The notes below the pieces were generated by a model. It worked only from the letters and a program-made list of their open reading frames with translations, made no database searches and was not told the origin of the DNA. Shown in pieces: positions 1 through 7,304 of a DNA stretch of 64,000 nt. The translations under genes were made by a program, and so were the position numbers. The stretch covers positions 11,160,406 to 11,224,405 of the forward strand of contig CM034536.1 of assembly GCA_020002185.1 (NCBI GenBank). Reading direction: 5' to 3'. The stretch comes from Paraescarpia echinospica. Lineage: Eukaryota > Annelida > Polychaeta > Sabellida > Siboglinidae. Every line of letters begins with the position of its first letter. The stretch's first letter is position 1.

Positions 1-248
1 TCGCGGAAGTCGGCGTGGCGTGGCGGACGGCCGTACGAATCGAACTACTCGCCTCGCTGGTCGGCGTCCAAGTAGACGGCCACCCAGTGCTCCCCCGGTT
101 CGTCGCCGTCGTCGGTGTTGCACACGAACGCCGTCGGGTAGGCGGTGAGCCGCCGCCCCGGCAGCTCGTCTTTGGGCACGACGCCCACGACGATGTTTTT
201 AGTGTACGCGTCGATCGGCAGGCGACGTATCAGCTGAAACGTGTCCAT
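1..248 (-). pseudogene. Adenain-like maturation cysteine protease, partial, with in-frame stop
   Basis: The first gene after the major capsid on the minus strand, starting one base after the capsid stop (TGA-G-ATG). The N-terminal ~67 codons contain VVPKDELP and HWVAVYLD, which match the region around the catalytic His of the adenovirus-type protease (adenain) found in Polintons and adintoviruses. In that family it cleaves capsid and core precursors during virion maturation. A TAG at 45-47 interrupts the frame where the family usually has an aromatic residue. The same frame stays open beyond it and reads FDSYGRPP to the window edge, which is the family's second conserved block with the acidic catalytic residue. 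The Cys-containing C-terminus lies outside the window. The coding sense of the frame past the stop indicates a young nonsense mutation. Confidence 0.82.
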
Positions 249-249
249 C

Positions 250-1551
250 TCAGAAGTCGTACACGACGTTCCGGTTCTTGTCGACTTCGAGCACCGTCTC
301 GAACTCCCCGTACACGACGACGTTCACCATCCGGGCGAGCGCGAGCGCGAAGTGGATCTCGGCGCGCAGGTTCCCCGTACGCATGACGTTGAAGTGTTCG
401 CCGTCGCAGCAGTCGGGCGACAGGTCGAAGCCGAATATGGTGTAGCCGTTGCCGAATTCGCCGCGCGTCACGTCGAACACCTCGTCCTCGTACGCCTTCC
501 CCGTCGCGGCGAACAGGTTCGTGTAGCTTCGGATGTAGCGCCGATGCGCGAAGTCCGGCTGCAGCGGCATGCTCGGCATCTGGCGTTCTTCGACGAAGAG
601 GGCGAATAAGTTTATGTCGTTGTGCTTCGCGTTGAACGGGTTTTTATCGTAGGCCCCGTTGTAGGCGTCGTTGTCGATCAGGCATATGAACACGCGTCTC
701 GGGAGCGTGCCCAGATAGACGTTCTCGTGCGTGTGCGACATCGTGCCCTGCGGTATCGAGAACACCTTGCAGTCGACGCGGCGCATCGGATACTTGGCCG
801 TCCCGCGCGTCAGCGCCTTGATGTGGCCGAGCTGGACGGCCGGGTTCAACTTGACCTTGCGCGCCTGCAGGTAGGCCTCCAGCAGAAAGATCTTGAACCC
901 CGGATCGGCGACGTCGCCTATGAGCGCGACGGCGTCCTTGATTCGCACCAGTCGCATCTTCACGTCGACGCCGTTCAACAGGCACCGGTTTTGCATGAGC
1001 ACGTCGACGTGCAGGCGTCCTATCATGTCGAACTCGCGGCTGTCGTGTATGAAATCATGCCGATGCGAGTACCCGCCGTTGTTGTTGATCGTCGACTCCA
1101 TGCGCCCGGCGGTGTCCTTGCACCACAGGTCGGCCTCGAGCTGCGACTTTTTGGCGTCGGTCCCGTAACTGAGCAAGGTCTCGATGTAGGCCCGATACGG
1201 GTACGTATTCGTCGACGGCGTCACGAGCGTGCCGTTCAGCGTCACGTCGACCTGACCGAACATCGAATGCAGGAAATTGTTGACGGGCGCCACGACGCTG
1301 TCGTTCGCGAGAGCGGTGCCGTCCCCCTTCACCACCTTGACGCGCACGTACAGTCTAACGGACGACAGGTCCAGATAGTCGTCTCCGGAGCCCGGAATGA
1401 GAAACCCGATAGGGCCGCCAGCGTCGAGGGCCGTCAGCGGCTGGTGATCGATCCACTGACCGCTCTCGATGCTCGTCTGCGTCGTCGGAACGCTGAACAG
1501 GTCCAGTTCGGACTTTACGCCCTCGCACGACTGCCGATGCACGAACGCCAT
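250..1551 (-). CDS. Adintovirus/Polinton major capsid protein (hexon-like, double jelly roll)
   Basis: An open frame of 433 codons. The N-terminus (MAFVHRQSCEGVKSELDLF, then TQTSIESG) and the block APVNNFLHSMFGQVDVTLNG are hallmarks of the family often labelled 'F54H12.2-like' in invertebrate genomes, which is the hexon-type major capsid of Polintons/adintoviruses. Length fits the family (about 430-450). Known role: trimers of this double-jelly-roll protein build the icosahedral shell. It lies between the pX-like gene (upstream) and the protease (downstream, 1-bp gap), the usual Polinton order. The frame has no internal stop, unlike several neighbours. The start codon (1549-1551) follows a duplicated stretch rather than the original pX end, so the native promoter context is changed. 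Assignment rests on recognised motifs, not on an alignment. Confidence 0.9.
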   Translation of the reverse strand: MAFVHRQSCEGVKSELDLFSVPTTQTSIESGQWIDHQPLTALDAGGPIGFLIPGSGDDYLDLSSVRLYVRVKVVKGDGTALANDSVVAPVNNFLHSMFGQVDVTLNGTLVTPSTNTYPYRAYIETLLSYGTDAKKSQLEADLWCKDTAGRMESTINNNGGYSHRHDFIHDSREFDMIGRLHVDVLMQNRCLLNGVDVKMRLVRIKDAVALIGDVADPGFKIFLLEAYLQARKVKLNPAVQLGHIKALTRGTAKYPMRRVDCKVFSIPQGTMSHTHENVYLGTLPRRVFICLIDNDAYNGAYDKNPFNAKHNDINLFALFVEERQMPSMPLQPDFAHRRYIRSYTNLFAATGKAYEDEVFDVTRGEFGNGYTIFGFDLSPDCCDGEHFNVMRTGNLRAEIHFALALARMVNVVVYGEFETVLEVDKNRNVVYDF

Positions 1552-1671
1552 CCTGCGGCGCTGGAAAATACGTCTGCTTCTTTCGGCGGCGCCTCCTCTT
1601 ACTGGCCGTCGCCGGTTTGCCGGGCGGCTTTATGTATCGTCGCTTTTTGGTAGGCGGCTGCGGGCGGGGAT
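1552..1671 (-). pseudogene. Duplicated C-terminal fragment of the pX-like core protein
   Basis: Minus-strand translation gives a Pro/Lys/Arg-rich stretch with IKPPGKPATA followed by an arginine-lysine run, matching the C-terminal third of the pX-like gene at 1,916-2,323. It sits directly upstream of the intact capsid start and is part of copy A of the tandem duplication. It has no start of its own. Confidence 0.7.
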
Positions 1672-1911
1672 TCAGCAGTAACTGAGCAGGGTCTCGATGT
1701 AGGCCCGATTCGGGTACGTATTCGTCGACGGCGTCACGAGCGTGCCGCTCAGCGTCACGTCGACCTGACTGAACATCGAATGCAGGAAATTGTTGACGGG
1801 CGCCACGACGCTGTAGTTCGCGAGAGCGGTGCCGTCCCCCTTCACCACCACCTTGGCGCGCACGTACAGTCTAATTACACCCTCGCACGACTGCCGATGC
1901 ACGAACGCCAT
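1672..1911 (-). pseudogene. Truncated duplicate of major capsid N-terminus
   Basis: Begins MAFVHRQSCEGV, then jumps straight to RLYVRAKV and continues through VAPVNNFLHSMFSQVD to IETLLSY, ending at a stop in the duplication joint. Compared with the full capsid gene about 60 codons are deleted after residue 12 and the last ~75% is missing. A shell protein cannot be made from it. Its ATG (1909-1911) follows the stop of the intact pX gene by a few bases, so it occupies the ancestral position of the capsid start. Confidence 0.8.
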
Positions 1912-1915
1912 CCTA

Positions 1916-2323
1916 CTACGCGGGAAATACGTCGTCACTCGACGTCGGCTTCTTTCGACGGCGCCTCTTCTTCCTGGCCGTCGCCGGCTTGCCGGGCGGC
2001 TTTATGCGTCGTCGCTTTTTCGGCGGCGGGGGCCTATTCAACAGCCCGTCGAGAAGGTCGGCGCCCGCTTCCTTCGCGCGCCTCTTTACCGCCTGTTTCA
2101 GATTGCCGCCGGCGACGACGTCCTGCACCACGCGGACGCCCGTCTTGAGCGCGCGCTTGCCCAGCGCCACGGCCCCTCTCTTGACGAGCGGCATGGCGCT
2201 TCGAAACAGGCTGCCGAAGAGATTACCCAGACCGTGCCCCCGCTGCGATCGGGCGCCGACGAACACCGGCAGGCCGCCGCCGACCTGCCGCGTGTAGTAG
2301 TCCTCGTACACGTTTCGCGTCAT
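1916..2323 (-). CDS. pX-like virion core/minor capsid protein of adintoviruses
   Basis: 135 codons. The N-terminus has the pattern YEDYYTRQVGGGLPVFVGAR, then QRGHGLGNLF, SAMPLVKRGAVALGK and LKTG, followed by a strongly basic tail. This combination is typical of the small Polinton/adintovirus protein compared with adenovirus pX/pVI: Gly-rich, amphipathic and basic, thought to bind DNA or membranes inside the particle and to be cut by the adenain-like protease. GG/GLG sites compatible with such cleavage are visible, but cleavage is inferred. The frame is intact. The C-terminal part was copied by the tandem duplication. Neighbours are penton upstream (2-bp gap) and capsid downstream. Confidence 0.8.
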   Translation of the reverse strand: MTRNVYEDYYTRQVGGGLPVFVGARSQRGHGLGNLFGSLFRSAMPLVKRGAVALGKRALKTGVRVVQDVVAGGNLKQAVKRRAKEAGADLLDGLLNRPPPPKKRRRIKPPGKPATARKKRRRRKKPTSSDDVFPA

Positions 2324-2325
2324 CG

Positions 2326-3156
2326 TCAGAACAGTTTCGACTTGCAGCGTCTGACGTGAAGCGTCGTCACGACTTTTCCGTGCTCGAATGGTATCGACTG
2401 ACCGAGGTCGTCTCTTATGTCTATCTCGATCGAAGCGAATTGGCGACGCAGGAGCGGCGCGTATTGGACGCGGTCGAAGACGTTCGATACGATGCTGCCG
2501 TTCGAACCGTAGGCGGGCAAGGATCGGAGGAGGGGGGCGAATACGTCGCCGACGATGCGCGACTCCACGATGTCCGAGTACACGAACAGGGTGTCGACGC
2601 CGCCGTTCAGGTCCACCGGGTGGGTCGCCTCGAACTCGAACAGGTACCCCCGGGCAGGCCGCCGCCGTCCGCGGGCACCCCGTAACTCGCGATATAGTTC
2701 GACTCGAATCCTAGTATCTGTTTCAGGCGCCCCTTCGGCGGCATGTTAATTTCGACGCCCGGCGATAGACGCAACGTCATCCGATTAGAGACGGCGCTGT
2801 ACTCAATGCGCGCCTTGACCGTGTCGGTGCTCAGTTTCTTCAGCACCGCGTTGATTTTGTGCATCAGCTCGAAGGCGCTGTTATAAAAACCGTGCGGAAT
2901 GTTGCCCTGTTGGGCAATTTTACCCCCGGACTCGGTGGTGTAAACGCCCACCTCCCCCGTCTCGCACGCCACCTTCCGCCGGTCCCACATTGTACCAACT
3001 ATGTGTGTACTGTAGCGACACCAGCCCGCATTCCCACTGCCCCGTCAGGTCGACGCGCTGCGGCAGATTCGTCGTGTAGTGCGTCAACGTATTTTCGGGG
3101 TGCGCCTTCATAGACGCGTTGCTCGGCAACGTCACGTAAAAGTCAGACGATGCCGT
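2326..3156 (-). pseudogene. Penton-like minor capsid protein with two frame changes
   Basis: Three overlapping minus-strand frames together carry the Polinton/adintovirus penton pattern. Frame one reads DFYVTLPSNAS and LTGQWECGLVSLQYTHSWYN (about 3,150-2,985). Frame two covers 2,990-2,650 and contains FELMHKINAVLKKLS. Frame three reads LFVYSDIVESRIVGDV to the stop at 2,326. The frame changes fall near 2,984 (short G run on the coding strand) and near 2,648 (longer G run), both homopolymers. At the likely start (3,154-3,156) the codon is ACG and an in-frame stop lies just upstream, so the start also seems lost. The family forms single-jelly-roll pentons at the capsid vertices. Assembly error at homopolymers cannot be excluded without reads. 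Confidence 0.8.
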
Positions 3157-3460
3157 CGCTCCTCATAGACGGACTCGGCAGTAGGTAGCCGAGGCAACTA
3201 CTCAGCAGTGCCGTCCACAGGTTGGAGTCGCCCGTGCCGCGCGTTAGATTGTATATACTGACGACGATCACCGTGTACAGGACGACGATCTGGCACAGGA
3301 AGACGATCTCGGCCTTATTGCATTCGTTGCCGCAGAGACGCCACGGAACGCTCGTGACGGAGGCGTCGACGGCATCGGGCGCACCCACAGAGACGCATGA
3401 GTCGTCGGCGGGCGCACCGACAAATGCGCTTGAGTCGACGGCGGTATTCGGCGGTTGCAT
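3143..3460 (-). CDS. Small single-pass membrane protein conserved in Polintons
   Basis: 105 codons, open. An N-terminal low-complexity Ser/Asp/Ala-rich part (residues ~1-45) precedes WRLCGNECNKAEIVF, a hydrophobic span of about 20 residues (FLCQIVVLYTVIVVSIYNL), and the C-terminal block LWTALLSSCLGYLLPSPS. I recall this last block from hypothetical proteins next to penton genes in other invertebrate Polintons; the function is unknown. The hydrophobic span supports a membrane protein. Its 3' end overlaps the first codons of the penton frame by about 14 bases. The start at 3,458-3,460 is the only ATG that keeps the full N-terminus; a shorter start is possible. Confidence 0.65.
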   Translation of the reverse strand: MQPPNTAVDSSAFVGAPADDSCVSVGAPDAVDASVTSVPWRLCGNECNKAEIVFLCQIVVLYTVIVVSIYNLTRGTGDSNLWTALLSSCLGYLLPSPSMRSDGIV

Positions 3461-3647
3461 TGGCTGCTGCTGCTGCTGCTGTCGTCTCGACCGTACACAT
3501 CGCGCGACTGCCGTCCGACGCTACGGCGTCCTTCCTCTATCGCGCAGGCACACCATAGAGCGAGTTCGTCGACGGGCGTGGGGACGTCGGGTGGTGGCGC
3601 GAATTTGACGCGGCCCTCTTCTCATCTGCAGTCTACTAATACAGCAC

Positions 3648-3673
3648 GGAACCCTTATAAAAAACGAAAAGCC
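3648..3673. promoter_or_regulatory. TATA-type promoter-like motif between integrase and capsid cluster
   Basis: The stretch has CCCTTATAAAAAACG followed by AAAAGCC; on the minus strand it reads as a TTTATAAG box about 190 bp upstream of the small membrane protein. Very similar blocks occur at 7,098-7,129 at the end of the viral element and repeatedly in the outer arms of the giant inverted repeat. Function as a late-type promoter is inferred from position and TATA content. Confidence 0.45.
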
Positions 3674-3765
3674 GTTGCACAGCCCCGCCTCGTGCAGTCG
3701 CCAGCACCCCGCGTGGCGCATCCAACGCGTCGTCGTCGTCATCCCTTATAGGTCACGCAGATAAA

Positions 3766-4387
3766 TCAAAAGTTTTTTTGACACCCTCCGCCGCCGTACA
3801 GCCGCTGCCACACGCCCTCCTGATTCGACGCGTCGACGCTCGCCGGCGTCCTACCGATGCTTCGATGGTAGGCGTTGTTGTACGACCGCACGAAGTCCTG
3901 CAACGGCTCCACGTACCTCAGCGTCTGATGTTTTGTGAAGTACGTCCACATGCGCGTCTTCAGCGTACGATTGAATCGCTCCACGACGCTCGCTTTGGTC
4001 TCCTCGTTGTGCGTCACGAAATGGTGGACGCCGCGCGCCCTCAAAAGTGTCTGAAGGGGCTTGTTGAGAAACTCCGTCCCCTTGTCGGTCTGCAGGACGT
4101 GCGGCGGCGACGGCGACGACAGCAGGCCCTCGAAGGCCGCGACGAGCGCCGGACCGGATTTGCTCTTCAACGGAACGCACCACGCCCGCTTCGAGAAGCG
4201 TATAGGCGTCCTGCTCCGGCAGCCACCGACCGACGATCGGCTTGGGCACCGCGGATGACCGGTGCAACGCGTCGACGCCGCCGTAACTGCCCGCCCGTTT
4301 CGGGTCGAAGTAGGCGCGCTTCAGTCGGCCGTCGCGTTGTTTGCGCTTTCGTTGCGCACCACGAGTCCGCCGGGACACCACCGCCAT
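3766..4387 (-). pseudogene. Polinton retroviral-type integrase with large internal deletion
   Basis: Two frames. The upstream frame (4,387-~4,175) has YFDPKRAGSYGGVDALHR and WLPEQDAYTLL, the N-terminal region of Polinton integrases. The downstream frame (~4,200-3,766) carries the C-terminal part of the rve core: VLQTDKGTEF with the second catalytic Asp, and VVERFNRTLKTRMW with the catalytic Glu, then the SYNNAYHRSIGRTP block. Compared with family members, the text between TLL and the SKRAW motif is missing. It would hold roughly 50-60 residues including the first catalytic Asp, and the frame changes at the joint (~4,175-4,200). The enzyme normally joins the linear element DNA to host DNA. This copy cannot be active as read. 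Confidence 0.85.
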
Positions 4388-4448
4388 GGATCGTGCGGTG
4401 CCGACGACGATACGGCGAACAAGAGGGCGGCGACGATGACCGCCGCGA

Positions 4449-5174
4449 TTACGACGGCGACGACGACGACGAGTACTGATCTTCGGGCGGGGGGCATCCT
4501 CTACGGAGGCGGTAAAAGCTGGACCACGGCATGCGCTCGACGGACCGAGTGCGCCCCTTTCGCTTCTGCGCGCGCTGTATATACGCCCGACGCTGGGGGT
4601 TGCCGACGAGCTCCATAGGCACGTTCAGTTGCTTTATATGGTCGCCGAACACTTCCCAGCCAACCGGCGCGGGGGACCTCTTCCTCTTTCGCATGAGATC
4701 GTTCACGAGATCTACCATATTGCTTCCGGCGATAGGCGTACCGTCGTACACGAGCTCCGCTCGATCGTTCCAGCGAATCAGCGGGTCGGCCTTCATTCGC
4801 GCCAACAGGAGGCGGGCCTTTTCTTTCAGCACTTTCGGTACGCTCTTCACGACCTCGCTCTCCATATCGCCCGGTAATTGATCGGGCGGCGGCGGCGGCT
4901 GATCGGACGACGACGACGACTCGTTCTTCACTACGGACACGCGCATCGGCTGCTGCGCACGAGACGCCTCCATGGCGTTGTAACGACTCAGCAGTTGATT
5001 GTACGCCGCCACCTTTTCGCCTTCGGAAAAATCCGCACGCTCGAGAACGGCTTTCATGTCGTTGTCCTGGCTACTCATCACACGCGGCGTGGTCGTGGTC
5101 GGTTGCGATATTAACGGAAGTAGACGCTCCACCAACCGGGGGTCTACCAGCGCCATCTTCTTCGCGTGCTGCAT
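4449..5174 (-). CDS. Conserved Polinton protein of unknown function (241 aa)
   Basis: Open frame. The ATG at 5,172-5,174 overlaps the upstream gene's stop by one base (TGATG). The N-terminus is KKMALVDPRLVERL; the middle is Ser/Pro/Gln-rich with runs of Ser, Pro and Asp; the conserved second half reads RWNDRAELVYDGTPIAGSN, then VDLVNDLMRKRK and PVGWEVFGDHIKQLNVP. I recognise this as a recurrent neighbour of the ATPase and integrase in invertebrate Polintons, but know no function for it. No membrane segment or catalytic motif is evident. The basic, low-complexity centre would suit a nucleic-acid or scaffold role, which is speculation. Confidence 0.6.
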   Translation of the reverse strand: MQHAKKMALVDPRLVERLLPLISQPTTTTPRVMSSQDNDMKAVLERADFSEGEKVAAYNQLLSRYNAMEASRAQQPMRVSVVKNESSSSSDQPPPPPDQLPGDMESEVVKSVPKVLKEKARLLLARMKADPLIRWNDRAELVYDGTPIAGSNMVDLVNDLMRKRKRSPAPVGWEVFGDHIKQLNVPMELVGNPQRRAYIQRAQKRKGRTRSVERMPWSSFYRLRRGCPPPEDQYSSSSSPS

Positions 5175-5518
5175 CAACCGATAGCCTGCCTGAGGAGGGG
5201 CAGAAAGGTGCTCGCCAACGGCGCCAGCAGCGCCGTGAGAAACGCGCCCGAACCCGTCTGCAGGACGGCCCTCTTCCGTTTGATGGGCACTTTTTTCGAC
5301 GCTAACTTGCGTAAATTGTTCCTGTACTTTATCAGCACTTTTCGGTTGTTAGGCGTCAATTTCACATTCCCTCGCAGAATGCTATACGCGCAGTCGGCCA
5401 GACTGCAGATGAGGTCGGCGTCCGCGTGGGCGATTACCGCCTTTCTCAGATTCGTATTCCGCTGGTAGCGATGCAACAGCTGCAGGGCAAGGATGTGCCT
5501 CTTCACGCGATCTGTCAT
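5174..5518 (-). CDS. Conserved small basic Polinton protein (114 aa), function unknown
   Basis: Open frame from ATG at 5,516-5,518. Predicted protein is basic and mostly helical: KRHILALQLLHRYQRN, ADCAYSILRGNVKLTPNNRKVL, then LRKLASKKVPIKRKRAVLQ and a hydrophobic Ala/Leu-rich tail LTALLAPLASTFLPLL that could contact a membrane. The pattern 'GN..LTP......Y...L..LA..K...K.K...L....G.....LL.P' recurs in small hypothetical proteins beside Polinton ATPases. Stop and next start share one base, so the two genes likely form one transcription unit. Function unknown. Confidence 0.6.
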   Translation of the reverse strand: MTDRVKRHILALQLLHRYQRNTNLRKAVIAHADADLICSLADCAYSILRGNVKLTPNNRKVLIKYRNNLRKLASKKVPIKRKRAVLQTGSGAFLTALLAPLASTFLPLLRQAIG

Positions 5519-5557
5519 CCTGTCGAATGACGGCGGCGGCGGCGCGCTCCGCCTTTT

Positions 5558-6224
5558 TCATAGTCTCGTCGGCACATAGACGTACTGAATGGGGTCGTCG
5601 GGAAAAATGTCCGTACGCAGGCGCATGGTTTCCGGCGTTTCCTGTTTTAGGTCCACCAGGAGGTAACCGTAGGCGGCCGACGTGGCATCTTTGTACGCCT
5701 CCACCATGTAGTTGATTCTACCCGGGTACATCTGTTTCGGCAGGTGACCTACTTGTCCAGCGTCCCGGGGATTCTTGAAGAGGACCATATACTGCGCGTT
5801 TAAGCTGATTGTGCGATTTTCTTTCCCTTTCGGAAAGAGATTCTGCAAAAGCTGTACGACGGACGCGTTGCAGTGGTGACTTTTTAGTAAACAAAGTCGT
5901 GACGCTACTATTGGTCTCCGACATAAGGTCATCGAGCACTAGAAGCGTCCTCGTTTTGGCGTCCAGAAGCGACGAATCAGGCAAACCGTCTACAAATTCT
6001 ACGCCGGCCATAGAGTCGTAAGCGGTCTGCCACTGGCCGTAACACCACAGAATTTTCTCCGGTGGCGGCGAAATCATACACGAAGCAAACTTTAACAGGC
6101 GTACAACGAAAATAGTCTTTCCGCACCCCGTAGCGCCGGACACTATACACGTAAAAGGGTGCTTCCACTTTCCGTCCATATCGACGACCGGCGCGCGGAT
6201 AACGTTACGACCTCCTATACGCAC
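5558..6224 (-). pseudogene. FtsK/HerA (A32-like) genome packaging ATPase with frame change
   Basis: The first frame (6,224-~5,885) holds Walker A, GATGCGKT, in VSGATGCGKTIFVVRLL, and Walker B, TLLVLDDLM. The continuing part (~5,885-5,558) in another frame carries LLQNLFPKGKENRTISLN, where family members have the sensor/arginine region, then FKNPRDAGQV. The frame change falls in a run of five A/T at 5,881-5,885. The frame opens with GTG (6,222-6,224) and has a stop just upstream, so the ATG may have mutated. The family pumps viral DNA into preformed capsids. It overlaps the NADAR gene by 20 bp, an arrangement suggesting a shared transcript. All ATPase motifs are otherwise preserved. Confidence 0.88.
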
Positions 6225-6660
6225 GACGCACCTCCATCAACAATTCGCCAAGCTTGTTCTGACCGTCTTTATATCCGCAGGCGCAACCCCAAAAGGCCTC
6301 TTTCGACGGAATCCACGCCACCAATTCGCCGTCACCGGTAGCCAATAGGGCGTCTCGCAACCTTTTCGACACGCCGAACTTACTCATCAGCAGGCTCCTC
6401 ATACACTCGACTCTAACGACCTCCGATTCGGCACGCGTTCTCGTTTTCACGATACGGGCACCTCGTCGCTTCGCTATATACCCCGACCACGCCGCTTTGA
6501 TGTGCTGCGCACTGTCTTCGTCCACGTGAAACATCGCTTTTCTATACTGGTAAGCGTGCTCGACGGATCTGAAATACTGCCCGTACGCCGCAACTCTACA
6601 CGGATAGTAATTCGACAGGTACGTCATGAACTCCCCGAACGTAATACGCGTCGACGACAT
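6205..6660 (-). CDS. NADAR-domain protein (YbiA/RibX-like N-glycosidase superfamily)
   Basis: 151 codons from ATG 6,658-6,660 (a GTG further upstream is less likely). Motifs in order: FGEFMTYLSNYYPCRV, FRSVEHAYQYRKAMF, an alternating basic/helical middle with AAWSGYIAKRRGARI, then VECMRSLLMSKF, LLATGDGELVAW, FWGCACGYKDGQNKLGELLMEVR. The S.EHAYQ..KA, ATGD.EL, FWG and GQN.LG..LM signatures define the NADAR (DUF1768/YbiA) family. Its characterised members cleave N-glycosidic bonds in riboflavin intermediates or remove ADP-ribose from nucleic acid. It is the first gene of the viral cluster, behind a good TATA box. A role in undoing ADP-ribosylation of viral DNA or RNA is an attractive inference, not shown. 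The frame is intact, in contrast to integrase and penton. Confidence 0.85.
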   Translation of the reverse strand: MSSTRITFGEFMTYLSNYYPCRVAAYGQYFRSVEHAYQYRKAMFHVDEDSAQHIKAAWSGYIAKRRGARIVKTRTRAESEVVRVECMRSLLMSKFGVSKRLRDALLATGDGELVAWIPSKEAFWGCACGYKDGQNKLGELLMEVRRAYRRS

Positions 6661-6679
6661 ATCTACACGAGGACACACT

Positions 6680-6720
6680 ACTCAGTACGGCGGCGCCTCA
6701 CGCGTAACCACTATATAACC
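6680..6720 (-). promoter_or_regulatory. TATA promoter of the NADAR/ATPase gene cluster
   Basis: On the minus strand GGTTATATAGTGG (6,709-6,720) lies about 50 bases upstream of the NADAR ATG, and an initiator-like CCGTACTGAGTAG (6,681-6,693) lies ~30 bases downstream of the TATA box. The same TATATAACCGC text appears in the arms of the giant inverted repeat (for example about 45,325). Spacing fits an RNA polymerase II core promoter with a very short 5' leader. Confidence 0.6.
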
Positions 6721-6764
6721 GCGCGCCTTTTTCAGTCACTAGGTGGACATGCTTTCTTTTTCAG

Positions 6765-6779
6765 TCACTAGATGGCAGC
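6765..6779 (+). promoter_or_regulatory. CTCF-like motif
   Basis: TCACTAGATGGCAGC fits the degenerate CTCF core NCANNAGRNGGCRSY at every defined position. A diverged copy with GGA instead of GGC lies about 30 bases upstream. Binding is inferred; CTCF is conserved across bilaterians. Confidence 0.4.
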
Positions 6780-6914
6780 ACACATGCTTAACCATTATAT
6801 AATCTTAAGCGCACGTGATGACTCCGCATTACATAAACACCACATCATTACTATATCAGCACGTGACTCCACATAACCATTACATAACCATTACTATTTT
6901 TAGTTATTGGTAGT

Positions 6915-6929
6915 GCTGCCCTCTAGTGA
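6915..6929 (-). promoter_or_regulatory. CTCF-like motif, opposite orientation
   Basis: On the minus strand TCACTAGAGGGCAGC again fits the CTCF core at every defined position. It faces the motif at 6,765-6,779 about 150 bp away, next to the end of the viral element. Confidence 0.4.
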
Positions 6930-7304
6930 ATGCGCTACTCGTTTGTTACTAATTAGTACTTAATTACCCTAATTATTTACCTAATTAGTACCTGATTAGT
7001 CACTAGATGTCGACACACTCTTTCTAAGGAAACCCATCAATCACTTTTTTTGTTTTTGACATCTACTAAAACATTACTGCTAAAAAACGTAGGAATTCTA
7101 CTTATAAAAAGCGAAAAAGCCTTTGATCTGGGGTCATGACCGGTGTTGCCGACAACCTCATTACTACTCAGCTAGGCGTGCTACGGAATTAACTAACGTA
7201 CGTATATTCATTAACTATGTTCGATACATACGTCAGACATCTAGGCATATTGTACATAATTACGCAACATATAATGTATTTATTGTGTGACTCTGAACCC
7301 TCAC

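Larger units (their letters stand above)
1169..2042. repeat. Imperfect tandem duplication spanning pX C-terminus and capsid N-terminus
   Basis: Copy A (about 1,169-1,677) and copy B (about 1,678-2,042) align end to end. Both contain the 3' end of the pX-like gene (basic tail followed by IKPPGKPATA) and the 5' part of the major capsid gene down to LLSY. Copy B lacks an internal stretch of the capsid part of roughly 190 bp. The repeated junction text 'gtaactgagca' occurs at about 1,167 and 1,678. The copies have diverged by scattered substitutions, so the duplication is not very recent. Confidence 0.8.
6721..7140. other. Non-coding end of the adintovirus element with repeated motifs
   Basis: No coding frame. 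It contains several TATA-like stretches, a short direct repeat (TTTTTCAGTCACTAG at ~6,730 and ~6,757), repeated CTAATTAGT at 6,950-7,000, and a block CTACTTATAAAAA followed by AAAAAGCCTTTGATCT (7,098-7,129). The last block and the CTAATTAGT motif recur in the outer arms at 44.4 and 62 kb. The element's terminus is probably between 7,130 and 7,250; I could not define an inverted terminal repeat because the other end is outside the window. Confidence 0.5.

Noticed and set aside
15..2359. Plus-strand open frames overlapping the adintovirus genes
   Set aside because: They are G+C-rich shadows of the minus-strand viral genes and show no family motifs.
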